Below are positions 1 through 8,782 of a stretch of 64,000 nt of DNA, piece after piece. The DNA lies in NCBI RefSeq assembly GCF_001428125.1, contig NZ_LMSM01000006.1, positions 340,074 to 404,073 of the forward strand, read 5' to 3'. The stretch comes from Nocardioides sp. Soil774 (GTDB lineage Bacteria; Actinomycetota; Actinomycetes; Propionibacteriales; Nocardioidaceae). Every line of letters begins with the position of its first letter. The stretch's first letter is position 1. The position numbers and the translations under genes were made by a program. The notes below the pieces were generated by a model. The model was given only the letters and a program-made list of their open reading frames with translations. It did not search any database and had not been told where the DNA came from.

Positions 1-1133
1 GTCGCGGAGTTCTGCATCGCGGAGCTCGGCACCGTGCTCGGCATCTCGACCACTGCTGCGAAGAAGCTCATCGGCCACGCCCTCGAGCTGCGGCACCGAC
101 TCCCGCGGTTGTGGGCACAGGTCCAGTCGGGGCGCGTGCCGGCCTGGCGGGCGCGGCTGGTCGCGGAGACCACCATCCACTCGGCGCCTGCACTCACACG
201 GGACGCGGCCCGCTTCGTCGACGCCCAGGTCGCCGCTGTCGCCGGGAGGATCGGCACCGCGCAACTGGACCGCCTGGTGGCGGAGACCATCAAGCGGTTC
301 GACCTCGCCGCCGCCGACCCCGCTTCGGATCCGGAGGACGGCTACCTCCACGTCGACCCGCGCCACGTGACCATCCACGACGAGGACGTGCACTTCGCCG
401 GCACCGTCCGCGTCGAGGCCGAGGTGCCGCGACTCAGAAGGCGTTGGGGTCGACTGAGTGCCTCGACGCCCGACGCGCGGTCGCGCTCGGTGAGCTGGCC
501 CGGACCCAGACCGCGCTCGACCTGTTCGCTCAGGGCGGCGGTGGCGAGGCGACCGAGGACGGACTTCCCGCCGCGCGCGAGGTCGTGCTCCACGCCCACT
601 TCGCCGCCACCACGAGCGGCGAGCAGACCGTGTTCGGTCCCACCGGCCGGCTCGAGGAGCGCCATCGCCTTCTCCTCCTCGGTCAGCTGCAGTCGTGGTG
701 CGCCGACTCCCGGACCACGATCACCGTGAAGCCCATCATCGACCTCAACACCGAGGAGTCCACACCGGCGTACGCCGTGCCCGACCGGCTCCGTGAGCAG
801 GTGGATCTCCGCGATCGCACGTGCGTGTTCCCCTGGTGCGGCCGCAACGCCCGGGCCTGCGACATCGACCACGTCATCGAGTTCGACCACGACGCCGAGG
901 CCGAGGGACGCGAACAGCCCGGACCGACGACGACCTCGAACCTCGCCGCGCTCTGCCGATCCCACCACCGCCTCAAGACCCACTCGGCCTGGCGCTACCG
1001 GATGACTCAGCGCGGAGTGTTCGAGTGGACCTCGCCCCACGGCCACCGCTACCGACGCGACCGGCACGGCACCACCGCGCTCGATCCACCCGAACCTGGC
1101 CCGCCGCTGATTCCACGCCAGCACCGACCATGA
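1..1133 (+). pseudogene. DUF222/HNH endonuclease-like protein (13E12 type), frameshifted, 5' end outside window
   Basis: Two frames together make one DUF222-plus-HNH protein. The first, open from base 1, carries the helical DUF222 part (LVAETIKRFDLAAADP, then DPRHVTIHDEDVHFAGTV). It loses sense near 430. Homology resumes in the +2-shifted frame at ATQKALGSTECLDARRAV and runs through the HNH region (CVFPWCGRNARACDIDHVIE, then LCRSHHRLKTH) to the stop at 1131-1133. The join lacks a few residues, so a small deletion with frameshift around 425-440 fits best. Such proteins occur in many divergent copies in Nocardioides and mycobacteria; their role is unsettled. A sequencing error is the main alternative to real decay. 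Confidence 0.8.
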
Positions 1134-1327
1134 CCCCGCCCTGCACCTCGCCAGCCACGAGCTGACGGGGTATCAGGCGCGTCCCTGGGGCAAGGCGGCT
1201 CCCGCTCACACCCGATGCGTCCGATTGCCTGGTCCTGCGCACGCCCGTGCGGACTACACGGATCGCGGCAGATCCGGACATTCGTTGCGGCTCAAGTCGT
1301 GGCGGCACACCGCTCGCAGAGGACCGT

Positions 1328-1690
1328 GTGGTGCGTCATGCTGCGTGCGTGCTTCGACTGGCAGCGTTCATCACCGCCTGCGGCCTGCTCGTGTCATGCG
1401 CAGAGCAGCCAGACCAGCCGACGGCCGCTCAGGAGACGGCGTACCAACAGCGTCTGCCGCCAACGGATGAGTCCGTGGAGTACTTCTTGTACGCCCACTG
1501 CGGGGTTCAACCGATCAGTCTTGGTGGCGAGTGGTGGCATCCGGTCACGGTTGATGGCGACGAGGAAGACCTCAACGATTACGAGCGGGGAACGCTGACT
1601 GTGCTCTCGCAGTCACGCGCCCGATTCGAGAGTGACGACATCGAGGTTGAGTTCGAGCCCGGACCGAACGTCTCGCCCTCCTGTCGTTGA
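1328..1690 (+). CDS. putative small secreted lipoprotein
   Basis: About 120 residues from GTG 1328 (GTG 1331 is equally possible). The N-terminus has an arginine, a hydrophobic stretch (LRLAAFITACGLL) and a lipobox-like LVSC, so export and lipid attachment at the outer face of the membrane are likely. The mature part is polar and acidic with no domain I recognise. Reading the frame from ATG 1247 would put the signal sequence internally, so I prefer the GTG starts. It has no partner gene: the broken HNH gene lies upstream and HU converges from downstream. Base composition is slightly less GC-rich than the neighbours. Confidence 0.5.
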   Translation: MVRHAACVLRLAAFITACGLLVSCAEQPDQPTAAQETAYQQRLPPTDESVEYFLYAHCGVQPISLGGEWWHPVTVDGDEEDLNDYERGTLTVLSQSRARFESDDIEVEFEPGPNVSPSCR

Positions 1691-1862
1691 GGACCCGCGC
1701 ATCGCCCTCATCTCGCCAGATCCGGTAACGGGCGGCGCCAAGGACACACCTAGTCGGACCTCGTTCCTTGGGCCGGCAGCAGTGCCAGTCCGTTCACGTC
1801 CCGGAGCACGAAGTCGCCGTCCTTGAAGGCGCCGATCCCAGCGTCCTCGCCCCCGGACGCAG

Positions 1863-1895
1863 CTCGGCCCCGTGAGGAGTCCTCACGGGGCCGAG
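1863..1895 (-). terminator. hairpin terminator downstream of HU
   Basis: Perfect 15-bp inverted repeat (arms 1863-1877 and 1881-1895) with a 3-nt loop, 16 bases past the HU stop codon. There is no long U tract, which is usual in actinobacteria. Confidence 0.8.
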
Positions 1896-1910
1896 TCGTG
1901 GTGCGTCAGA

Positions 1911-2186
1911 TCAGCTGTTGACGGCGTTCTTGAACGCAGCAGCCGGCTTGAAGGCAGGCGCCTTGCTGGCCGCGATCTCCATCGTCTCGCCGGTCTGCGG
2001 GTTGCGGCCGGTGCGGGCCGAGCGCTCGCGGGACTCGAAGGTCCCGAAGCCCGGCACGGTCACCTTGTCGCCGCCGGCGACGGCGCTGGTGATGGAGGTG
2101 ATGACAGCCTCGAGGGCCTTGTCGGCCTGGGCGTTGCTGAGGTCGGCGTGCGACGCGATGGCGTCGCGCAGATCGGTCTTGTTCAC
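1911..2186 (-). CDS. hup: HU-family DNA-binding protein
   Basis: Nucleoid-associated architectural protein that bends DNA non-specifically as a dimer. The 91-residue product has the canonical HU order: helical N-terminus (NKTDLRDAIASHADLS), GGDKVTVPGFGTFESRERSARTGRNP with the DNA-embracing beta-arm, and a C-terminal AFKPAAAFKNAV helix. The GTG start at 2186 is fixed by an AGGAGAT ribosome site just upstream and by the family N-terminus; reading further upstream adds unrelated residues. It is the short form and lacks the lysine/alanine-rich tail of mycobacterial HupB. A strong hairpin follows the stop. Confidence 0.93.
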   Translation of the reverse strand: MNKTDLRDAIASHADLSNAQADKALEAVITSITSAVAGGDKVTVPGFGTFESRERSARTGRNPQTGETMEIAASKAPAFKPAAAFKNAVNS

Positions 2187-2307
2187 GTAGATCTCCTGAT
2201 CGTCGGTTCCGGTACTGCTGCCATTCAACATGGCCACACGCCCGCGGTGTCGACCGGCCAACCCCAACGGGTGAGCGGCGACGTGACACGCGCCACCTGA
2301 GACACCC

Positions 2308-2335
2308 GTGACAAGGGTCCCTGTTTCGATACCTT
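2308..2335 (+). promoter_or_regulatory. putative sigma70-type promoter of pntA
   Basis: GTGACA (2308-2313) and TACCTT (2330-2335) are separated by 16 bp, placing transcription start near 2342, about 58 bases before the pntA start. Inferred from consensus only. Confidence 0.35.
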
Positions 2336-2399
2336 GTGCCCCGGCCCGCACGCCGCTCTGGTCCCGACCAGGACCGGAGCCCCCACCCAGGAGGCAGCA

Positions 2400-3926
2400 G
2401 TGCGCATCGGCATCCCACGTGAGTCACGACCCGGCGAGACCCTCGTCGCAGGCACGGCGAAGACGGCCTCGCAGCTTGCGAGCCTCGGCTACGAGGTCGT
2501 GGTCGAGGCCGGTGCGGGCGCGGCGGCCGACCAGCCCGACGCGGCCTTCGCCGATGCTGGCGTCGTGGTCGGCAGTGCCGACGACGTGTGGGCCAGCGAC
2601 GTGGTGGTCAAGGTCAACGCCCCCACCGAGGCCGAGATCGCCCGGATGCGCCGCGGCGCGACGGTCATCAGCCTGATGGCGCCGGCCCGCAGCCCCGAGC
2701 TCGTCGAGCAGCTGGCCGCCGCCGGTGTCACGGCGCTCGCGATGGACGCGGTGCCGCGCATCTCGCGAGCCCAGTCGATGGACGTGCTCTCCTCGATGGC
2801 CAACGTCGCGGGCTACCGCGCCGTGATCGAGGCGGCCCACGAGTTCGGCCGGCTCTTCACCGGCCAGGTCACTGCCGCCGGCAAGGTCCCGCCCGCGCGG
2901 GTCTTCGTGGTCGGTGCCGGCGTCGCGGGCCTCGCCGCCATCGGTGCCGCCGGATCGCTGGGCGCGATCGTGCGCGCCTTCGACGTACGCCCCGAGGTGG
3001 CCGAGCAGGTCGAGTCGATGGGCGCGCAGTTCGTCACCGTCGAGATGGAGCAGGAGGTCTCCTCCGACGGCTACGCCAAGGAGATGACGGCCGAGCAGGA
3101 GGCCGCCACCGCCGCGATGTACGACGAGGAGGCGCGCGCCGCCGACATCGTCATCACCACCGCGCTGATCCCCGGCCGCCCCGCGCCGCAGCTGCTGAGC
3201 GCGGAGACGGTCGCGGCGATGAAGCCCGGCTCGGTCGTCGTCGACATGGCCGCCGCCAACGGCGGCAACGTCGCGGCGACGGTGAAGGACGAGCGCGTCG
3301 TCACCGCCAACGGCGTCACCGTGCTCGGCTACACCGACCTCGCCGGGCGCCTCGCCGCGCAGACCAGCCAGCTCTACGGCACCAACATCGTCAACCTGCT
3401 CAAGCTCCTGACGCCCGGCAAGGACGGCGCGCTGGTCCTCGACATGGACGACGTCGTCCAGCGCGGCATCGCGGTGACGCGCGACGGGGACGTGATGTGG
3501 CCGCCGCCGCCGGTGCAGGTGTCGGCCGCCCCGAGCGCCCCCGCCGCGGAGGTCGCGCAGCAGGAGCCGCCCGCACCGCCCGACCCCCGGCGCAGGCTGT
3601 ACGCCGTCGGGCTGGCCGCCGTCGTGTTCCTCGCACTCGCGACCCTGGCGCCGGCGAGCTTCCTGCCGAGCCTCACGGTCTTCGTGCTCGCTGTCGTCAT
3701 CGGCTTCTACGTCATCGGCAACGTCCACCACGCGCTGCACACCCCGCTCATGAGCGTCACCAACGCCATCAGCGGGATCATCGTGGTCGGCGCGATCCTC
3801 CAGGCCCCGATCGACAACCTCGCGGTCCAGGTGATCGCCGGGGTGGCCATCCTGCTCGCCAGCATCAACGTCTTCGGTGGCTTCCTCGTCACCCGGCGGA
3901 TGCTCAACATGTTCCAGAAGGGCTGA
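2400..3926 (+). CDS. pntA: NAD(P) transhydrogenase subunit alpha (PntAA and PntAB regions fused)
   Basis: First part of the proton-translocating transhydrogenase, which reduces NADP with NADH using the proton gradient. GTG 2400 has AGGAGG about 7 nt upstream and begins with the family motif [12 protein letters not shown]. Residues 1 to about 370 form the soluble NAD(H)-binding domain I, with [22 protein letters not shown] as dinucleotide fold and [15 protein letters not shown]. After a proline/alanine linker there are about four membrane segments, corresponding to the separate PntAB subunit of some species. It ends 4 nt before pntB, so the two are co-transcribed and translationally coupled. 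Length of 508 residues is normal for the fused alpha subunit. Confidence 0.95.
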   Translation: MRIGIPRESRPGETLVAGTAKTASQLASLGYEVVVEAGAGAAADQPDAAFADAGVVVGSADDVWASDVVVKVNAPTEAEIARMRRGATVISLMAPARSPELVEQLAAAGVTALAMDAVPRISRAQSMDVLSSMANVAGYRAVIEAAHEFGRLFTGQVTAAGKVPPARVFVVGAGVAGLAAIGAAGSLGAIVRAFDVRPEVAEQVESMGAQFVTVEMEQEVSSDGYAKEMTAEQEAATAAMYDEEARAADIVITTALIPGRPAPQLLSAETVAAMKPGSVVVDMAAANGGNVAATVKDERVVTANGVTVLGYTDLAGRLAAQTSQLYGTNIVNLLKLLTPGKDGALVLDMDDVVQRGIAVTRDGDVMWPPPPVQVSAAPSAPAAEVAQQEPPAPPDPRRRLYAVGLAAVVFLALATLAPASFLPSLTVFVLAVVIGFYVIGNVHHALHTPLMSVTNAISGIIVVGAILQAPIDNLAVQVIAGVAILLASINVFGGFLVTRRMLNMFQKG

Positions 3927-3930
3927 TCCG

Positions 3931-5361
3931 GTGGTCTCGTTCGTGACGGGCGCCTACATCTTGTCGGCGCTGCTGTTCATCCTCGCCCTCGCCGGGCTCA
4001 GCAAGCACGAGACGGCGCGACGGGGCAACGCCTTCGGCATGGCCGGCATGGGCCTGGCGCTGGTCGCCACGCTGCTGCTGGTGCTGCGCCAGCTCACCGA
4101 CGACCTCGTCGTCGACCGGACCCCGATCGTGGTGGGGCTCGTCATCATCGCGGTCGCCGGCTCGGTCGGTGCCGTGATCGGCATCCGCCTGGCCCGCGGC
4201 GTCGAGATGACCGGGATGCCCGAGCTCATCGCGATGATGCACAGCTTCGTCGGCCTCGCGGCCGTGCTGGTCGGCTACAACACCTACATCGAGGTCGCCT
4301 CGCTCCACGAGCTCGGGGTGGGGTCGGACGCGGTGCACAACGCCGAGGTGTTCCTGGGCGTCTTCATCGGAGCGGTGACCTTCACCGGCTCCGTCGTGGC
4401 CAACCGCAAGCTCGCGGGCCGGATGAGCTCGGCGCCGATGATGCTGCCCGGTCGCCACCTGCTCAACCTCGCGATCCTCGTCGTCTCCGCGGTGCTGATG
4501 GTCTGGTTCATGCTGGCCGACGGCTGGGTCGGCATGGTGCCGCTGGCGATCATGACCGTGCTCGCGCTCGTGCTCGGCTTCCACCTGGTCGCCGCGATCG
4601 GCGGTGGCGACATGCCCGTCGTCGTGTCGATGCTCAACAGCTATTCCGGCTGGGCCGCGGCCGCTGCGGGCTTCATGCTCGGCAACGACCTGCTCATCAT
4701 CACCGGCGCGCTGGTCGGCTCTTCGGGTGCGATCCTGAGCTACATCATGTGCCGGGCGATGAACCGCTCCTTCGTGAGCGTCATCGCCGGCGGCTTCGGC
4801 TCCGACGGTGGTCCCGCCGAGGACCGCGACTACGGCGAGCACCGCGAGATCCAGGCCGACGAGGTCGCCGCCCTGCTGGCCGATGCCTCGTCGGTGGTGA
4901 TCACGCCCGGCTACGGCATGGCCGTCGCGCAGGCGCAGTACCCCGTGGCGGAGCTGACCCGCAAGCTGCGCGACAAGGGCGTCGACGTACGTTTCGGCAT
5001 CCACCCGGTCGCCGGCCGCCTGCCCGGCCACATGAACGTGCTGCTCGCCGAGGCCAAGGTGCCCTACGACATCGTGCTCGAGATGGACGAGGTCAACGAC
5101 GACTTCCCCGACACCGACGTGGTCCTCGTGATCGGCGCCAACGACACCGTCAACCCCGCCGCGATGGAGGAGCCCGGCTCGCCCATCGCCGGCATGCCGG
5201 TGCTGGAGGTCTGGAAGGCCCGCGACGTCATCGTCTTCAAGCGCTCGATGGCCACCGGCTACGCCGGCGTGCAGAACCCGCTGTTCTTCAAGGACAACAC
5301 CCAGATGCTCTTCGGCGACGCCAAGGACAAGGTCAACGAGATCGTCGCCGCCCTGGGCTGA
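3931..5361 (+). CDS. pntB: NAD(P) transhydrogenase subunit beta
   Basis: Partner of PntA: it contributes most of the membrane domain and the NADP(H)-binding domain III. GTG 3931 follows the pntA stop by 4 nt and opens directly into a membrane helix ([16 protein letters not shown]). About nine hydrophobic segments fill residues 1-290; domain III starts near [14 protein letters not shown] and contains [18 protein letters not shown] and the conserved [14 protein letters not shown]. Length of 476 is typical. A hairpin overlaps the stop codon. With PntA it supplies NADPH and links redox balance to the proton motive force. Confidence 0.95.
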   Translation: MVSFVTGAYILSALLFILALAGLSKHETARRGNAFGMAGMGLALVATLLLVLRQLTDDLVVDRTPIVVGLVIIAVAGSVGAVIGIRLARGVEMTGMPELIAMMHSFVGLAAVLVGYNTYIEVASLHELGVGSDAVHNAEVFLGVFIGAVTFTGSVVANRKLAGRMSSAPMMLPGRHLLNLAILVVSAVLMVWFMLADGWVGMVPLAIMTVLALVLGFHLVAAIGGGDMPVVVSMLNSYSGWAAAAAGFMLGNDLLIITGALVGSSGAILSYIMCRAMNRSFVSVIAGGFGSDGGPAEDRDYGEHREIQADEVAALLADASSVVITPGYGMAVAQAQYPVAELTRKLRDKGVDVRFGIHPVAGRLPGHMNVLLAEAKVPYDIVLEMDEVNDDFPDTDVVLVIGANDTVNPAAMEEPGSPIAGMPVLEVWKARDVIVFKRSMATGYAGVQNPLFFKDNTQMLFGDAKDKVNEIVAALG

Positions 5362-5384
5362 GCCCCCCTCGAGGGCGGGCTCAG
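5358..5384. terminator. bidirectional hairpin between pntB and the sugar permease
   Basis: Arms CTGAGCCC (5358-5365) and GGGCTCAG (5377-5384) flank an inner CCC/GGG pair. It overlaps the stop codons of both convergent genes, so it can end transcription from either side. Confidence 0.65.
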
Positions 5385-6292
5385 CCCTTGGTGCCGCCGG
5401 CGGTCAGGCCGGCCACGAGGTGGCGCTGGGCGAAGAAGAACACGATCGCGGCGGGCAGGGTGATGAGCACCGCGCCGGACGTCAGCAGCTCCCAGCGCGG
5501 GCTGAACTGCGGCACGAAGGTCTGCAGCCCCGCACCCAGCGTGTAGTGGTTGCTGCCCTGCATGAACGCGATGGCGTACGCCACCTCGCCCCACGCGGTG
5601 AGGAACGTGTAGAACGCCGTGACGGCGAGGCCCGGGCGCGCCAGCGGCAGGATGACGCGCCAGAAGGTGCCGAACGGGCCGAGCCCGTCGAGCGCCGCGG
5701 CCTCGTCGAGCTCACGCGGGATGGTGTCGAAGTAGCCGCGCAGCATCCACGCGCAGAACGGCACGGCGACCGTGCAGTAGGCGATGACCAGCGACGGCTT
5801 GGTGTCGATCAGGCCGAGGTTGGCCATGATCGTGTAGATCGGCACGATCAGGATCGCCACGGGGAACATCTGCGTCAGCAGGAAGACCCACATCAGGCCA
5901 CGCTTGCCGGGGAAGTTGAAGCGGCTCAGCGCGTAGCCCGCGGTCGCCGACATCGCGATGCCGATGACCATCGTGAACGCCGCGACGACCACCGAGTTGA
6001 CGAACCAGGTGGGGAAGTCGGTCTCGGTGAGCAGGCGGCGGTAGTTGTCGAGCGTGGGGCTGGCGAAGACCTGGATCTCCGTACGCCGGATCTCGCTGGC
6101 CGGCTTGATCGAGCTGAGCACGACCCACAGGATCGGGAACAGCGCCGAGAAGGTGGCGACAATGAGCGTGGCGTGGAGCGCGATGCTCGCGCCGACCGAA
6201 CGCTCGCGGCGTCGTCGGTTGCGGACCGGGCGGGTGTCGGCCACGGACTCCAGCGGGTCGGCAGCGACGGCTGCCGGGGGCATCGTGGACAT
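5381..6292 (-). CDS. carbohydrate ABC transporter permease, MalG type
   Basis: Inner-membrane half of a binding-protein-dependent sugar importer (CUT1 class). Its 303 residues have a basic N-terminal tail followed by six membrane segments. The EAA loop that docks the ATPase reads DEAAALDGLGPFGTFWRVIL near residue 205. Its ATG overlaps the stop of the upstream permease by one base. The protein ends in AGLTAGGTKG, a MalG-like C-terminus. It functions with the permease at 6292-7239 and the lipoprotein at 7353-8657. Substrate is not readable from the sequence; maltodextrin or another alpha- or beta-glucoside oligomer is likely. Confidence 0.9.
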   Translation of the reverse strand: MSTMPPAAVAADPLESVADTRPVRNRRRRERSVGASIALHATLIVATFSALFPILWVVLSSIKPASEIRRTEIQVFASPTLDNYRRLLTETDFPTWFVNSVVVAAFTMVIGIAMSATAGYALSRFNFPGKRGLMWVFLLTQMFPVAILIVPIYTIMANLGLIDTKPSLVIAYCTVAVPFCAWMLRGYFDTIPRELDEAAALDGLGPFGTFWRVILPLARPGLAVTAFYTFLTAWGEVAYAIAFMQGSNHYTLGAGLQTFVPQFSPRWELLTSGAVLITLPAAIVFFFAQRHLVAGLTAGGTKG

Positions 6293-7239
6293 CAGAACAC
6301 CTCTCCCTGCTTGGCGAGCAGGCGCTTGTAGACACTGGCGTAGACGACGAGGATCGAGAGGATCAGCACGCCGTAGGTCGCGGCGAGCGAGTAGTCACGG
6401 ATCCCCTCGAACGCCGCGCGGTAGGCGCCGGTCACCAGGATCTCGGTCTCGCCGGCCGGCTGGCCGCGGGTGACGAAGTAGATGATCGGGAACATGTTGA
6501 AGGTCCAGATCGTGCCGAGCAGGACCACCGTCGAGCTGACCGGCCGCAGGCCCGGCAGCGTGATGTTGACGAAGCGCTGCCACGGCGTGGCGCCGTCCAT
6601 CTCGGCCGCCTCGTAGAGGTCGCCGTTGATCGACTGCAGGCCCCCGAGCAGGGCGACCATCATGAACGGCACACCGAGCCAGACGTTGGCCACGATCGCG
6701 GTGAACAGCGAGGTCCACCGCTGCTCGAACCACGACACCGGGTCGATGCCGACCGCGCGCAGGACGCCGTTGATCACGCCGAAGCGCTCGTCGAAGATGA
6801 AGCGCCAGGCGAAGGCCGCGACGAACGACGGCACGGCCCACGGCAGGATGAGGGCGACGCGGTAGAAGCTGCGGCCGCGGAAGTTGCGGTTGAGCATGAC
6901 GGCCAGGCCCAGGCCCAGGCCGTAGTGGAGGGCGACGCAGGCCAGCGTCCACACGAGGGTGTTGGAGAACTGCAGCCAGAAGTGGCCCTGCTGGCCGGTG
7001 AGGATGTCGACGTAGTTGTCGAGACCGACGAACTTCGCGGCGTCGGGGTTGGGCTCGCAGGTGACCGCGCCGCCGAGGATCTTGGTGCAGATCTCGGCGC
7101 GCTGGTTGGACTCGTTGAGGTTGGTGAAGGACTGCCACACGCCCTGCAGGAGGGGGTAGAAGACCAGCACCCCGAGCACGATCACGGTGGGCAGCACCAT
7201 GGCCCACGCGTACCAGTGCTTGTCGAAGCTCTTGCGCAT
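6292..7239 (-). CDS. carbohydrate ABC transporter permease, MalF type
   Basis: 315 residues, six membrane segments, with an extracytoplasmic stretch after the first one that contains two cysteines (EICTKILGGAVTCEP), possibly a disulfide. The cytoplasmic EAA motif is YEAAEMDGATPWQRFVNITL. It pairs with the MalG-type permease, whose start codon overlaps this stop by one base. Between it and the upstream binding-protein gene lies a strong hairpin. No ATP-binding subunit is encoded nearby; actinobacterial CUT1 importers usually share a distant MsmK-like ATPase. Confidence 0.9.
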   Translation of the reverse strand: MRKSFDKHWYAWAMVLPTVIVLGVLVFYPLLQGVWQSFTNLNESNQRAEICTKILGGAVTCEPNPDAAKFVGLDNYVDILTGQQGHFWLQFSNTLVWTLACVALHYGLGLGLAVMLNRNFRGRSFYRVALILPWAVPSFVAAFAWRFIFDERFGVINGVLRAVGIDPVSWFEQRWTSLFTAIVANVWLGVPFMMVALLGGLQSINGDLYEAAEMDGATPWQRFVNITLPGLRPVSSTVVLLGTIWTFNMFPIIYFVTRGQPAGETEILVTGAYRAAFEGIRDYSLAATYGVLILSILVVYASVYKRLLAKQGEVF

Positions 7240-7302
7240 CGGAGTCGTGCCTCTCAGGGGTGATCGAGCGTGCGGTGATGAACCGTGGCGGGGCGCCTTC
7301 CA

Positions 7303-7338
7303 CGCAGGGCCGCACCGAGGATCCGGTGCGGCCCTGCG
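7303..7338 (-). promoter_or_regulatory. intra-operon hairpin after the binding-protein gene
   Basis: 15-bp perfect stem (7303-7317 with 7324-7338) and 6-nt loop in the 113-bp gap between the binding-protein gene and the permeases. Such hairpins commonly stop part of the transcripts or protect the upstream mRNA, giving more binding protein than permease. Confidence 0.6.
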
Positions 7339-7352
7339 CGGTCAGCGGGGTG

Positions 7353-8657
7353 TCACTGGAGCGAGTAGTCGGGGACCACTTCGCTCTTGTAGGTGTCGGC
7401 AGCCTCGTCGAGGGCGCCCTGGACGGGCTTGTCCTGGATGAGGACGGCGGTCGCCATGGTGTCGAGCGCGGCGAAGAACTGTCCACCCTCGGGGATCCAC
7501 GGACGCGGCTGGGCGACGTCCATCGCGTCGGCCCACAGGGCCACGCGCTCGTTGGTGACCATGTCGTAGGAGTCGGCGTTGCCGGGCAGCAGGCCGAGCT
7601 CGTCGGCGATGAAGGCCTCCGACTCCGCGGAGCTCATGAAGGCGATGAAGGCAGCAGCGGCCTCGGCCTTCTGGTCGTCCATGCCGGAGTAGACCACGTA
7701 GTTGTGGCCGCCGACGGGCGCACCCTGACCGGCGCTGCCGGCCGGGACGGGGGCGACGCCGAGGTTGTCGATGCCCCCGAACTTCGGGTCGTCGCTGATG
7801 CCCGCGACCTCCCAGGGGCCGTTGATGATCATGGCGACCTTCTGCTCCTTGAACAGGGTCATCATCGTGCCGTAGGGGTCGTTGGCGGTGGGCTTCACCG
7901 CGGTGCCGTCCTCGACGAGGCTCTGGGCGGTCTCGATGCCCTTGACGGCCTCGGGGCTGTTGACCGTGATGGTCTGGTCGTCGGTGTTGACCAGGTCAGC
8001 ACCCTCGCCGTAGAGGAACGGCAGCAGGAAGTAGCCGCCGGAGTTGATGTAGATGCCGTCGACCTTGGCCTTGCTCTTGAGCGCCTTGGCGGCATCGCGG
8101 ACCTCGTCCCACGTGGCGGGCGGGTTCTCCGGGTCCAGGCCGGCCTTCTCGAACAGCGCCTTGTTGTACATCAGGCCGAGGGTGTCGGTGACCTGCGGGA
8201 CGCCGTAGGTCTTGTCCTCGTAGACGTTGCTCGACAGCGGCGTCTCGGCGAAGTTGTTCTCGAGTGCGGCGGTGCCGTCGAGGGCGTAGAGGTAGCCCAG
8301 CGAGGCGAACTCGGGGGTCCAGGCGACCTCGGCGCGCAGGATGTCGGGCGCACCCGAGTCGGCCTCCGCCGCGGTCTTGAACTTGTTCTGCGTCTGGTCG
8401 AAGGGGACGACCTCGTGCTTGATCGTGATGTCCGGGTATTCCTCGTTGAACTTCTTGATCAGCTCGTCGTAGGCCGGTGCCTCGTTGTCGGGGTCCGAGG
8501 TGTCCCACCACGTGAGCTCGGCGCTCATGTCGGTGTTGGCCTCGGAGTCGTTGTTGCTCGTGGTGTCGGTGTCCCCGCCGTCGCTGCCGCACGCCGCCAG
8601 CGTGAGGGCGAGGGCGGCGACGGCGATACCGGCGGAGCCGGCCTTGAGTCGACGCAT
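7353..8657 (-). CDS. sugar ABC transporter substrate-binding lipoprotein
   Basis: Extracellular solute receptor of the importer. The 434-residue product starts with a signal peptide ending in the lipobox LAAC, followed by a serine/aspartate/glycine-rich linker, then a bacterial extracellular solute-binding protein family 1 (MalE-like) fold: ELTWWDTSDPDN at the start and MIINGPWEVAGI in the middle. ATG 8657 is chosen because the signal peptide begins there and GGGAGAAA precedes it. It is first in the operon, divergent from the LacI-type regulator, and shares its control region. Confidence 0.92.
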   Translation of the reverse strand: MRRLKAGSAGIAVAALALTLAACGSDGGDTDTTSNNDSEANTDMSAELTWWDTSDPDNEAPAYDELIKKFNEEYPDITIKHEVVPFDQTQNKFKTAAEADSGAPDILRAEVAWTPEFASLGYLYALDGTAALENNFAETPLSSNVYEDKTYGVPQVTDTLGLMYNKALFEKAGLDPENPPATWDEVRDAAKALKSKAKVDGIYINSGGYFLLPFLYGEGADLVNTDDQTITVNSPEAVKGIETAQSLVEDGTAVKPTANDPYGTMMTLFKEQKVAMIINGPWEVAGISDDPKFGGIDNLGVAPVPAGSAGQGAPVGGHNYVVYSGMDDQKAEAAAAFIAFMSSAESEAFIADELGLLPGNADSYDMVTNERVALWADAMDVAQPRPWIPEGGQFFAALDTMATAVLIQDKPVQGALDEAADTYKSEVVPDYSLQ

Positions 8658-8736
8658 GCTGTTTCTCCCAGGGATACGCGCCCCGAGACGGGCGCTGTGA
8701 TGGTGGTCACCGGAGGCTAGCAAGGAACATGCAGGA

Positions 8737-8777
8737 AATGAAAGACCTTGCAAGCGCTGTGCAAGGCTGCTTTCATT
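8737..8777. promoter_or_regulatory. double palindrome, likely LacI-family operator
   Basis: Inner arms CCTTGCA (8746-8752) and TGCAAGG (8760-8766) around an AGCGCTG centre match the usual LacI-family operator form. Outer arms AATGAAAG (8737-8744) and CTTTCATT (8770-8777) add a second inverted repeat. It lies between the importer operon and its regulator, ending 5 bp before the regulator start codon. Confidence 0.75.
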
Positions 8778-8782
8778 CCCCC

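Noticed and set aside
2334..2399. Upstream extension of pntA to an ATG at 2334
   Set aside because: Adds residues absent from the family, has no ribosome site, and GTG 2400 has AGGAGG.
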